From: RGIG8748 sp045646525
GTDB lineage: Bacteria; Bacillota; Clostridia; UMGS1810
Assembly (NCBI GenBank): GCA_045646525.1
Contig: JAZRKX010000010.1
Location: 1-28,950 of the forward strand
Direction: 5' to 3'
DNA length: 28,950 nucleotides
The notes below the pieces were generated by a model. That model did not search any database. It saw only the letters and a list, made by a program, of their open reading frames with translations, and was not told where the DNA came from. Every line of letters begins with the position of its first letter. The first letter of the stretch is position 1. Shown in pieces: positions 22,960 to 28,950 of this stretch. Both the position numbers and the translations under genes were made by a program.

Positions 22960-23739
22960 TTATTTGATAACCATTTTTTTGCTCTGAACGGTATATACCA
23001 CCCTTGCAAGAAGCTTGTCGGATAAGAAATGTCTTGCAAAAACCGCGCACCTCATAAGAAAACCGGGAACTATGACAGTTTTGTTTTTGAACATTTTCTT
23101 TATGGCGTATTCGCTTACTTCCCTGCTTGTAAGAACTACCTTTGAAGCTATGCCGCCCTCATTACCTGTTCCAAAATTGACCTTTGCCGCATCGGCAAAG
23201 CCTGTGTGGGCAGGACCGGGGCAAAGCACACATACCTTTACATCGCTTTTGTCACGCCTCAGTTCCTCATGTATGGACTGGGTAAGCCTTAATACATAGG
23301 ATTTTGAAGCATAGTATGCCGCAAAAAGCGGACCCGGAAAGAATGACGCCAATGATGCAACATTCATTATATATCCCGAATTTTTCTTTTTGAATTCCTT
23401 TAAAAAGAGTTTTGTTAATGTATGCACGGCTTTGACATTTGTGTCTATCATGGTAAGCTCTTTGTCGAGGTCTGTGGTATTAAAGTCCCCAAACACGCCA
23501 AAGCCTGCGTTATTTATGAGGATATCAACCTCGCCTGCCTTAACCGCCAATGCCTTGCAGGCAAATTTATCCGTAACATCGCATGAGATTATATCTACAT
23601 TTGTCTTAAGCTCGCTTTTAAGCCTTTCCAAAAGCTCTCTGCGTCTCGCAACTGCAATTATGTCGTAGCCCATGTCGGAGAGGATATGAGCCATATCCCA
23701 TCCAAAACCCGAGCTTGCTCCCGTTATAAGTGCTTTCAT
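22960..23739 (-). CDS. Short-chain dehydrogenase/reductase
   Basis: A 259-residue classical SDR. NAD(P) motif TGASSGFG (7-14), RRRELLERL after the second strand suggesting NADPH preference, NNAGFGVFGD (about 83-92), catalytic Ser in NVASLASF, and YYASKSYV with the YxxxK pair. The C terminus, ending in KKMVIK with a hydrophobic stretch before it, resembles membrane-peripheral SDRs. ATG 23739 is eight bases after AGGAG. It lies behind a strong terminator with little room for a promoter, so expression may depend on read-through. The substrate is unknown. Confidence 0.88.
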   Translation of the reverse strand: MKALITGASSGFGWDMAHILSDMGYDIIAVARRRELLERLKSELKTNVDIISCDVTDKFACKALAVKAGEVDILINNAGFGVFGDFNTTDLDKELTMIDTNVKAVHTLTKLFLKEFKKKNSGYIMNVASLASFFPGPLFAAYYASKSYVLRLTQSIHEELRRDKSDVKVCVLCPGPAHTGFADAAKVNFGTGNEGGIASKVVLTSREVSEYAIKKMFKNKTVIVPGFLMRCAVFARHFLSDKLLARVVYTVQSKKMVIK

Positions 23740-23773
23740 ACTGCCGTCTCCTGTTCTATATGCATTTTCTATG

Positions 23774-23807
23774 AAAAGACTGCAAAATTTTACTTTTGCA
23801 GTCTTTT
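23774..23807 (-). terminator. Terminator after the cytidylate-kinase-like gene
   Basis: Perfect 14-bp stem, AAAAGACTGCAAAA (23774-23787) with its complement at 23794-23807, 6-base loop, T run in the descending arm on the minus strand. It lies 10 bases after the kinase-like gene. Confidence 0.82.
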
Positions 23808-23816
23808 AAACAATAA

Positions 23817-24440
23817 TTATTTATGTACATTTTTAAAATATGAGGTTGCGTAGTCGGCAATAACAGGAGTGATATCCTTGGGGTTAATGCCAGTAGTGTT
23901 TACGCAGAGGTGGTAAGCCTCTTTTCTGCCCCACTTGATGTGCGATATAGCTTCGCGGTGCTTAGCACGGTTTTTGTCTATCTTTTTTATTTTATGAAGA
24001 AGCTTGGCGTCGGAAAGATGCTCATCGCCTTCCATACGGTTTTTGCATCTTTCGAGCTTGGATTCCATGCTGGCATGTATAAAAAGATTAAAAGGCTTGT
24101 AATCTGCAAGAACTACATCTGCACAGCGTCCTACAATAATGCAGTCCTTACCGCGTTCCGCAATAGCGGTAAGTGCCTTTTGCTCGGCAATTATCATCTT
24201 GGTGGAGTTATCCCACTGAGCATGGGGATAGTAGAGCGTTCTGCCGTAGGTGAGATGGAAACCTGAGGAAAATCCGTTTTCGCCGACATATTCCACATAC
24301 TTTTCGTCAAAGTTACCTATCTTGGCAACCTCGGATATAATTTCGCGGTCATAGTATTCAAAACCAAGAATATCGGCAAGTCTCTTGCCTACCTCTCTTC
24401 CGCCGCTTCCAAACTCTCTGCTTATTGTGATAATCTTCAT
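23817..24440 (-). CDS. Cytidylate kinase-like family protein
   Basis: A 207-residue P-loop kinase of the cytidylate-kinase-like family that is common in Clostridia. The P-loop REFGSGGREVGKRLAD is at about 8-23, then FEYYDREIISEVAK, ALTAIAERGKDCIIVGRCAD and a lid region rich in Arg/Lys (KKIDKNRAKHREAISH). It is not the housekeeping CMP kinase, which has a different N terminus; the substrate of this branch is unknown to me. ATG 24440 is eight bases after AAAGGAG. The gene follows the penicillin-binding protein gene by 21 bases and may be co-transcribed with it. Confidence 0.88.
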   Translation of the reverse strand: MKIITISREFGSGGREVGKRLADILGFEYYDREIISEVAKIGNFDEKYVEYVGENGFSSGFHLTYGRTLYYPHAQWDNSTKMIIAEQKALTAIAERGKDCIIVGRCADVVLADYKPFNLFIHASMESKLERCKNRMEGDEHLSDAKLLHKIKKIDKNRAKHREAISHIKWGRKEAYHLCVNTTGINPKDITPVIADYATSYFKNVHK

Positions 24441-24461
24441 ATTCTTCGCTCCTTTTATATT

Positions 24462-26822
24462 TTATTCAATAGTTTCTTCATTTGATGCAGGAGGGGTATC
24501 CTCAGTTTCTTCGCCCGTCTGAGTGTCTTGATCCTCTGCACCCTCTTCGCCTTCTTCGCCCTCGCCGTCTTCGCCCTCCTCTTCCTCAAGGAATTCCTCA
24601 AGAGTCATATACGGCTCTGTACCTATATAGCCATGGTCACTTGTACACTTAGTCTGTGCATGACTTGCATTGGCAAGCTGTGTAACGGCATAGCAGCCGC
24701 TGTCGGGCTTGTGGCCTGTTCTCTGGCAAACTGTGGTTTCTACCACCTCAGAGGGTCTTGTGAACCTCTTTGCAGGAAGCTCGGAGTGAATTTTGGTCAT
24801 GATATTGTCCCATATGGTGAGTGCAGGGTTTCCTCCTGCGGATATCGACCTTGGATTATCATATCCAAACCATACCGAACCGCAGTAATAAGGAGTATAG
24901 CCTATAAACCAACGGTCTTTACTGTCGTCTGTAGTACCTGTTTTACCGCAGGTATCTATATTGGGTATCTGCGCTCCCGCTCCTGTACCGCTTGTTACTA
25001 CATTCTTGAGAACGGTACTCATAATATACGAGGTAGCCTCTGAAAATGCTCTTTCTTTCTTAATCTCATTATCAAGAATAAGCTTACCCTCTACATCGTA
25101 AACCTTTGTATACGAGTGAGGCTCTATATATTCGCCGCCGTTTGCAAGAGCACTGTAGGCGGTGTTCATCTCAATTACCGTAACACCGTCTGTAAGACCG
25201 CCGAGTGCCAGCGATGAGAGGTTTTTGTCGGTGTAGGTTTTGCCGTTTGCACTTCTTGAACTAACAAGCGAATCCATATGAAGCTTGTTTTTAAGATAGT
25301 CAAACGACCTGTCCACACCCACCTCTTCCAATACTCTTACCGCGGGTATGTTATACGAATATGTGACCGCCATTGTAACGGACACCGGTCCTCTGAAGCT
25401 TCCTCCCGAATTCTTGGGGCGCCATCCGTCTATATCAAGCGGGGAATCATCTACAGATGTAGACGGGGTTACAAGTCCTAAATCTATGGCAGGTGCATAT
25501 ACCGCTATAGGTTTTATGGACGAGCCCGGCTGTCTCTTGGACTGTGTGGCTCTGTTTAAGCCTCGGTTTCTGTCCTTTTCTCCTCTGCCGCCTATGATAC
25601 CTTTGATTTCGCCTGTTTTCGGCTCGCTTATAATCATTGCCGCCTGAGGCTGAGTATCTCCCCAAAGTTTAGGGAAGTTTGCGTCGTTTTCAAAGTAATC
25701 TTCCATAGCAGACTGTACTGTTGGGTCTACTGTGGAATATATCTTAAGACCGCCGTTGTATATCATATTTGCCGCAAATTCCGGTGTGTAGCCTTTTTCT
25801 ACAAAATCAGCCTGAAGTTCTTCGAAAAGATGGTCAAGGAAGTATGACTGTATTCTGCTGTTTGCGGTAAGACCCGGATTTATGCTTATTTCCTCATTTA
25901 ATGCCTCTTTGTGCTCCTCTTTAGAAATGTATTCAAGCTCGAGCATCTTGTCCAGTACGAGCTTTCTCTTTTTCATATTTGCTTCGGGCTGTGTTATGGG
26001 GTCGAACTTAGAGGGATACTGCGTTATTCCTGCAATACATGCACATTCTGCAAGGGTAAGGTCGGACACACTCTTGGAAAAATATACATTTGCCGCCGCT
26101 TCAACTCCATTTGCACCCTGGCTTAAATATATTGTATTCATGTACATTTCGAGAATCTGTTCTTTGCTCATCTTTGTCTCAAGAACAAGCGCTCTTAACA
26201 TTTCTCGGATTTTACGGGTTTTGGTCCTCTCTTTATCAAGAGTTATGTTTTTGACAAGCTGTTGGGTTATGGTACTTCCGCCATACGAGGAATCGCCCTT
26301 TATTACATAGTTGAGGGTTGCACCTATAGTTCTCTTTAAGTCCACGCCGCCATGCTTGAAAAACCTCTGGTCTTCTATTGCTACAAAGGCATTTTTAAGA
26401 TTTGCGGGCATCTTGTTTATAGCCACCCACACACGCTTTTCCGTACCGTCAAACTGCGCATACTGAACAGCATCGCCGTTTGCATCGGTATAGTACACCT
26501 TGGAGGATATGTTGAGATTCATGGAGCTTAAATCGTCTCCAAAGGTAAAGTCAATCATGGAATATACAACCGCACCAAAGGTTATTGCACCCACAATCAT
26601 CAGAATGAACATAACCTTAAGTGTGGTAAAAATCCACGAGTATTTACTGCGTCTTCTCCTGCGCTTTATATTTGCGGAAGATGCAGTACCGCGCTCGTGT
26701 GCATCAGCGCCTGTCCTCGAAGAAGACACGCGTCCTCTTGCATTAGCTGATTTTGTACTTTTGGCGGATTTCTTTTCGGACTTAGATTTCTGCCTTGCTC
26801 TTACCTTGTCCAGATTGTCCAT
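24462..26822 (-). CDS. Class A penicillin-binding protein (PBP1A type)
   Basis: A 786-residue bifunctional peptidoglycan synthase. A very basic cytoplasmic tail (1-60, ending KRRRRRSK) precedes one membrane anchor (62-90). The GT51 transglycosylase domain follows, with catalytic Glu150 in AFVAIEDQRFF and GGSTITQQLVKN. The transpeptidase domain has SxxK (Ser434, GSSIKP), SYN (489-491) and KTGT (627-630). The last ~45 residues are almost all Glu, Asp, Gly and Thr. ATG 26822 follows GAGG by eight bases; the frame upstream has no family similarity. A promoter lies at 26865-26873. It polymerises and cross-links cell wall at the outer face of the membrane. Confidence 0.95.
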   Translation of the reverse strand: MDNLDKVRARQKSKSEKKSAKSTKSANARGRVSSSRTGADAHERGTASSANIKRRRRRSKYSWIFTTLKVMFILMIVGAITFGAVVYSMIDFTFGDDLSSMNLNISSKVYYTDANGDAVQYAQFDGTEKRVWVAINKMPANLKNAFVAIEDQRFFKHGGVDLKRTIGATLNYVIKGDSSYGGSTITQQLVKNITLDKERTKTRKIREMLRALVLETKMSKEQILEMYMNTIYLSQGANGVEAAANVYFSKSVSDLTLAECACIAGITQYPSKFDPITQPEANMKKRKLVLDKMLELEYISKEEHKEALNEEISINPGLTANSRIQSYFLDHLFEELQADFVEKGYTPEFAANMIYNGGLKIYSTVDPTVQSAMEDYFENDANFPKLWGDTQPQAAMIISEPKTGEIKGIIGGRGEKDRNRGLNRATQSKRQPGSSIKPIAVYAPAIDLGLVTPSTSVDDSPLDIDGWRPKNSGGSFRGPVSVTMAVTYSYNIPAVRVLEEVGVDRSFDYLKNKLHMDSLVSSRSANGKTYTDKNLSSLALGGLTDGVTVIEMNTAYSALANGGEYIEPHSYTKVYDVEGKLILDNEIKKERAFSEATSYIMSTVLKNVVTSGTGAGAQIPNIDTCGKTGTTDDSKDRWFIGYTPYYCGSVWFGYDNPRSISAGGNPALTIWDNIMTKIHSELPAKRFTRPSEVVETTVCQRTGHKPDSGCYAVTQLANASHAQTKCTSDHGYIGTEPYMTLEEFLEEEEGEDGEGEEGEEGAEDQDTQTGEETEDTPPASNEETIE

Positions 26823-26864
26823 GTGAACTTCCTCATTTCTGCGGTAAATTCTATATTTGTGTTT

Positions 26865-26873
26865 ATTATAACA
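26865..26873 (-). promoter_or_regulatory. Extended -10 promoter of the penicillin-binding protein gene
   Basis: Minus strand TGTTATAAT: a perfect TATAAT (26865-26870) with TG one base upstream. No good -35 is seen in the AT-rich DNA before it. Confidence 0.5.
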
Positions 26874-26966
26874 CATAAATAATAAATTAATATTACAATT
26901 AATTTACGAATAGTTTAAAATTTGATGGTAAAACTAAGAAAAAATCAAAAAGTAAGGGAAAATATC

Positions 26967-27365
26967 ATGACTAAACTGTCAAAAACCATTATATTGATAT
27001 CTATATGCTCTGCAGCGTTCATTTGTGCAGGCGTTTTTTGGGGTAATATGTATGCCCAAAAACAATACAAAGCCAAAATCGCAAAAAAAGAGCCTGTACA
27101 AGAAAAAAACAAGGAAGATATCCCCGAGACAAAATCTGTATCTGTAGAAAACTCACCCACCGAAAAATACATCCTCAAATACAATGAAGAAACCGATACC
27201 GTCTATCTTGTAACACAAAAGACAGACGGCACCAGAATAATATCTCCCGTGGAGAGTATAAATCCATTTTATCTTACTGCCGAAGACATAAGCGCTCTTA
27301 CGGCAGGTATAGAGCTTACAAACAGAGAGGATATGTTTATTCTCATAGAAGATTTCTCAAGTTGA
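26967..27365 (+). CDS. Membrane-anchored protein with BofC-C-like domain
   Basis: A 132-residue protein. Residues 5-29 form one membrane anchor (IILISICSAAFICAGVFWG), 30-65 are a charged linker, and 67-132 are a small domain (YILKYNEETDTVYLV ... ISALTAGIELTNREDMFILI, then EDFSS). This C-terminal pattern, a Leu-x-x-Gly-Ile step and a closing I/L-E-D-F/Y-S-S, resembles the BofC C-terminal domain, recognised from memory and not aligned. In B. subtilis BofC restrains SpoIVB and so delays pro-sigma-K processing. The start is ATG 26967 after AAGGGA; earlier in-frame starts lack a ribosome binding site. It diverges from the penicillin-binding protein gene and converges on sigK, the two stop codons touching. 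Confidence 0.7.
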   Translation: MTKLSKTIILISICSAAFICAGVFWGNMYAQKQYKAKIAKKEPVQEKNKEDIPETKSVSVENSPTEKYILKYNEETDTVYLVTQKTDGTRIISPVESINPFYLTAEDISALTAGIELTNREDMFILIEDFSS

Positions 27366-28049
27366 TTAACTGTTCATGGCTCCCAAAAGCTTTGACAGAG
27401 CTTTCTTTTCTATTCTTGACACATACGAGCGCGATATTCCCATAAAAGATGCTATCTCCTTTTGGGTAAATGCTTCTCCCCCGCCAAGTCCGTACCTTAA
27501 TTCCAGAATTTTTTTCTCTCTTTTCGCAAGTATCTGCGACATCTTTTCATAAAGGTCCTTTATTCTTAAGCGGGTTTCCACCTCGTCGAATACATCCTCT
27601 CCGTCCGAGCCGACACGCTCTATAAGGCTCATCTCCTTACCGTCGGCATCCTTGCCTACGGTATCCTGTAGAAGAACTTCGTTTTGCCTTTTTTTATTTG
27701 AGCGGATGCTCATTAAGATTTCGTTTTCTATACATCTTGCTGCATATGTACTAAGGCGCGTTCCCTTGCCGTCCTTGTATGAGGATATTGCCTTTATAAG
27801 TCCTATTGTACCTATACTTATAAGGTCATCGCTATCGCCTGCGGCGGGGTACTTCTTCACCACATGGGCTACGAGACGAAGGTTTCGTTCTATAAGGATA
27901 TTTCTTGCATATTTGTCACCGTTTTTGTACCTCTCAAGATACATACTTTCCTCTTCGTTTGTGAGAGGCACCGCAAAGGAACTCACATTGGTAACATATG
28001 ACAATACAAAAAACATCTTTGGCATAAGCTGAGCCAAAAAAGATAACAC
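27366..28049 (-). CDS. sigK: Sporulation sigma factor SigK
   Basis: Late mother-cell sigma factor, 227 residues, not interrupted by a skin element. Region 2 shows RNLRLVAHVVKKY, DDLISIGTIGLIKAISSY and GTRLSTYAARCIENEILM; region 4 shows REKKILELRYGLGGGEAFTQ, then KEIASFMGISRSYVSRIEKK. GTG 28049 is chosen because GGAGG is eight bases upstream and it gives a hydrophobic N terminus (LSFLAQLMPKMFFVLSYVTN) like the pro-sequence removed by SpoIVFB in Bacillus. An ATG at 28112 is in frame but has no ribosome binding site. A 7-bp inverted repeat ATATTGA/TCAATAT lies 18-38 bases upstream. No clear sigma-E or sigma-K promoter could be assigned. Confidence 0.92.
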   Translation of the reverse strand: MLSFLAQLMPKMFFVLSYVTNVSSFAVPLTNEEESMYLERYKNGDKYARNILIERNLRLVAHVVKKYPAAGDSDDLISIGTIGLIKAISSYKDGKGTRLSTYAARCIENEILMSIRSNKKRQNEVLLQDTVGKDADGKEMSLIERVGSDGEDVFDEVETRLRIKDLYEKMSQILAKREKKILELRYGLGGGEAFTQKEIASFMGISRSYVSRIEKKALSKLLGAMNS

Positions 28050-28166
28050 AAAAAGCACCTCCGAATATTGACACAATATCAATATATGAGGGGGTGCCTG
28101 TACTTCGTGCATGTACTTTTAATTTATATTTTTATGCGTACCTGATATATTCCTCCATTGAAACAG

Positions 28167-28194
28167 AAAAAAGACATCCAAAGATGTCTTTTTT
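28167..28194 (-). terminator. Terminator of the tRNA operon
   Basis: Perfect 12-bp stem AAAAAAGACATC/GATGTCTTTTTT (28167-28178 with 28183-28194), 4-base loop, just after the tRNA-Tyr CCA end on the minus strand. Confidence 0.87.
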
Positions 28195-28196
28195 CT

Positions 28197-28281
28197 TGGT
28201 GGGGAGAGATGGATTCGAACCATCGAAAGCGTAGCTAACAGATTTACAGTCTGCCCCCTTTGGCCACTCGGGAACCTCCCC
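28197..28281 (-). tRNA. tRNA-Tyr (GTA)
   Basis: 85 bases including an encoded CCA. Acceptor stem GGGGAGG with TCTCCCC, anticodon stem-loop CAGACTGTAAATCTG with anticodon GTA, a long variable arm as expected for tyrosine, and T-arm loop GGTTCGAATCC. Third gene of the Val-Thr-Tyr cluster. Confidence 0.95.
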
Positions 28282-28357
28282 TGGAGCTGGTGATGGGACT
28301 TGAACCCGCAACCTGCTGATTACAAATCAGCTGCTCTGCCAATTGAGCTACACCAGC
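28282..28357 (-). tRNA. tRNA-Thr (TGT)
   Basis: 76 bases including CCA. Acceptor stem GCTGGTG/CACCAGC, D-arm GCTCAATTGGCAGAGC, anticodon stem-loop CTGATTTGTAATCAG with anticodon TGT, discriminator T. It directly precedes tRNA-Tyr with no spacer. Confidence 0.96.
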
Positions 28358-28378
28358 ATATTAAATTGTGAGTTTTTG

Positions 28379-28454
28379 TGGTGGGAGCTACAGGGCTCGA
28401 ACCTGTGACCCTCTGCTTGTAAGGCAGATGCTCTCCCAGCTGAGCTAAGCTCCC
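28379..28454 (-). tRNA. tRNA-Val (TAC)
   Basis: 76 bases including CCA. Acceptor stem GGGAGCT/AGCTCCC, anticodon stem-loop CTGCCTTACAAGCAG with anticodon TAC, discriminator A, T-arm AGGTTCGAGCCCT. First gene of the cluster. Confidence 0.96.
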
Positions 28455-28478
28455 GTGCCTCAAAAACGGTACTTGACA

Positions 28479-28507
28479 ATAATAGCACATAAAATATAAC
28501 TTGTCAA
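28479..28507 (-). promoter_or_regulatory. Promoter of the tRNA cluster
   Basis: Minus strand TTGACA (28502-28507), 17-base spacer, TATTAT (28479-28484) with an extended TGC before it. A second, opposed pair, TTGACA (28473-28478) and TATAAC (28495-28500) with a 16-base spacer, reads outward on the plus strand. Confidence 0.85.
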
Positions 28508-28707
28508 CACTTTTTTTGAAAAATAATAAAAAATTTTTAAAAAGTTTTTTGTGAGGACAAAGTGGGGAGGTTATTTGCTATAGATTACATATTTTAATGA
28601 AAAGGATTCGAATACCCCTTCGAGTACTTCTTCATGCCCCAAGGGCATTTCCTCGCTTCGCTCAGGGTACCACACCAGTGTGTACACTGGTTCGCAATAA
28701 CATTCGT
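28508..28707. other. AT-rich to GC-rich junction between tRNA promoter and ftsX
   Basis: 28508-28620 is very AT-rich and holds no gene. From about 28635 the composition rises, with short hairpins ATGCCC/GGGCAT (28633-28647) and ACCAGTGT/ACACTGGT (about 28673-28690), probably part of the 3' region of the ftsX transcript. No coding frame is convincing. Confidence 0.5.
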
Positions 28708-28950
28708 TTATACATCCATGAACTTCCGGATGGAGGTCCAGCTGCCCACGATGCCGACGAACATACCGGCACCGGCAAACACAACCACCATGGGAATCAG
28801 CAGTTCCTGGAAGGGTACCAGATCAAACAGCTGCAGGGAGTCCACGCTGCCGATCCGCTGTACCAGAGCATCGTAGCCGGCCCATTCCAGGCCGAAGGCC
28901 AGGATGGCACCGATCATACCCAGGGTAAAGCCCTCCACGATAAAGGGCAG
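28708..28950 (-). CDS. ftsX: Cell division permease-like protein FtsX, C-terminal part
   Basis: The last 80 residues of FtsX, partial at the window edge. The frame is open to base 28950. IVEGFTLGMIGAILAFGLEW is the third-to-fourth membrane segment region, and FVGIVGSWTSIRKFMDV is the typical C terminus. FtsX with FtsE regulates cell-wall hydrolases at division or sporulation. Codon use is strikingly GC-rich (CTG, GCC, ATC), about 60% GC, unlike every other gene in the window, which points to an assembly junction or acquired DNA. Confidence 0.85.
   Translation of the reverse strand: MPFIVEGFTLGMIGAILAFGLEWAGYDALVQRIGSVDSLQLFDLVPFQELLIPMVVVFAGAGMFVGIVGSWTSIRKFMDV

Noticed and set aside
28050..28130. 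Sigma-E or sigma-K promoter for sigK
   Set aside because: CATATATT resembles a sigma-E -10, but no matching -35 lies at the right distance.
28600..28630. GGATTCGAAT segment as a tRNA remnant or attachment site
   Set aside because: It resembles a T-loop but the flanks do not form the 5-bp stem, and no repeat of a tRNA 3' end is seen.
28634..28876. 80-residue plus-strand open frame at the right end
   Set aside because: Antisense to ftsX, which has a clear family C terminus.
1..28950. CRISPR arrays, insertion sequences or prophage genes
   Set aside because: No regularly spaced repeats, transposase, integrase or phage motifs were found on either strand.

Overview
The window looks like a chromosomal segment of an endospore-forming, anaerobic Clostridia-type Bacillota with an S-layer. 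The evidence is spoVAC-spoVAD-spoVAE, an uninterrupted sigK with a pro-sequence-like N terminus, a T-box riboswitch, an SLH-domain protein, a copper-amine-oxidase-type stalk-domain protein, a class 1B pyrD/pyrK pair and AGGAGG-type ribosome binding sites. By eye, base composition is moderate to low GC for almost the whole window. The last ~250 bases (an ftsX 3' end) are about 60% GC and look foreign to the rest. I cannot name a species.

Layout. 1-125: no gene recognised. 126-2035 (-): dinB and an SGNH esterase-like protein. 2157-5826 (-): an operon of an XRE-HTH/BadF-type sugar kinase fusion, murQ and a DUF4838 protein, with its own promoter and a terminator on each side. 5941-12806 (-): a full pyrimidine operon read as pyrC-pyrK-pyrD-pyrF-pyrE-(secreted stalk protein)-pyrB-pyrI from a strong promoter with a very short leader. 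12928-14847 (-): nagB-nagA, divergent from a stand-alone PTS IIA gene (15016-15480, +), with a repeat-rich putative operator between them. 15661-18210 (+): a large SLH-domain surface protein. 18245-20191 (-): the spoVA operon, preceded by a previously unmarked 51-residue membrane microprotein and a possible sigma-G promoter. 20283-22951 (-): an XRE-cupin-acyl-CoA-ligase fusion under a complete T-box leader whose specifier reads as isoleucine (ATC). 22960-26822 (-): a short-chain dehydrogenase, a cytidylate-kinase-like protein and a class A penicillin-binding protein. 26967-28049: a BofC-C-like membrane protein (+) and sigK (-), convergent with abutting stop codons. 28197-28454 (-): tRNA-Val, tRNA-Thr and tRNA-Tyr. 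28708-28950 (-): the ftsX 3' end.

How the genes work together. Two modules serve amino-sugar salvage. The kinase and MurQ take N-acetylmuramate and N-acetylglucosamine to GlcNAc-6-phosphate, and NagA and NagB carry that on to fructose-6-phosphate. The IIA protein would supply phosphate to a sugar PTS encoded elsewhere. The pyr operon makes UMP from carbamoyl phosphate; carAB is not here. The sporulation genes (spoVA, sigK, possibly the BofC-like gene) concern dipicolinate uptake and late mother-cell transcription.

The strongest candidate for something new is the T-box-controlled XRE-cupin-ligase. A medium-chain-type acyl-CoA synthetase under what reads as tRNA-Ile control suggests isoleucine made by activating a short branched acid such as 2-methylbutyrate, followed by reductive carboxylation. 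Second is the spoVA leader, where a perfect hairpin hides the ribosome binding site only in read-through transcripts. Third is the HTH-kinase fusion in the murQ operon, a possible repressor-kinase built on the BadF fold.
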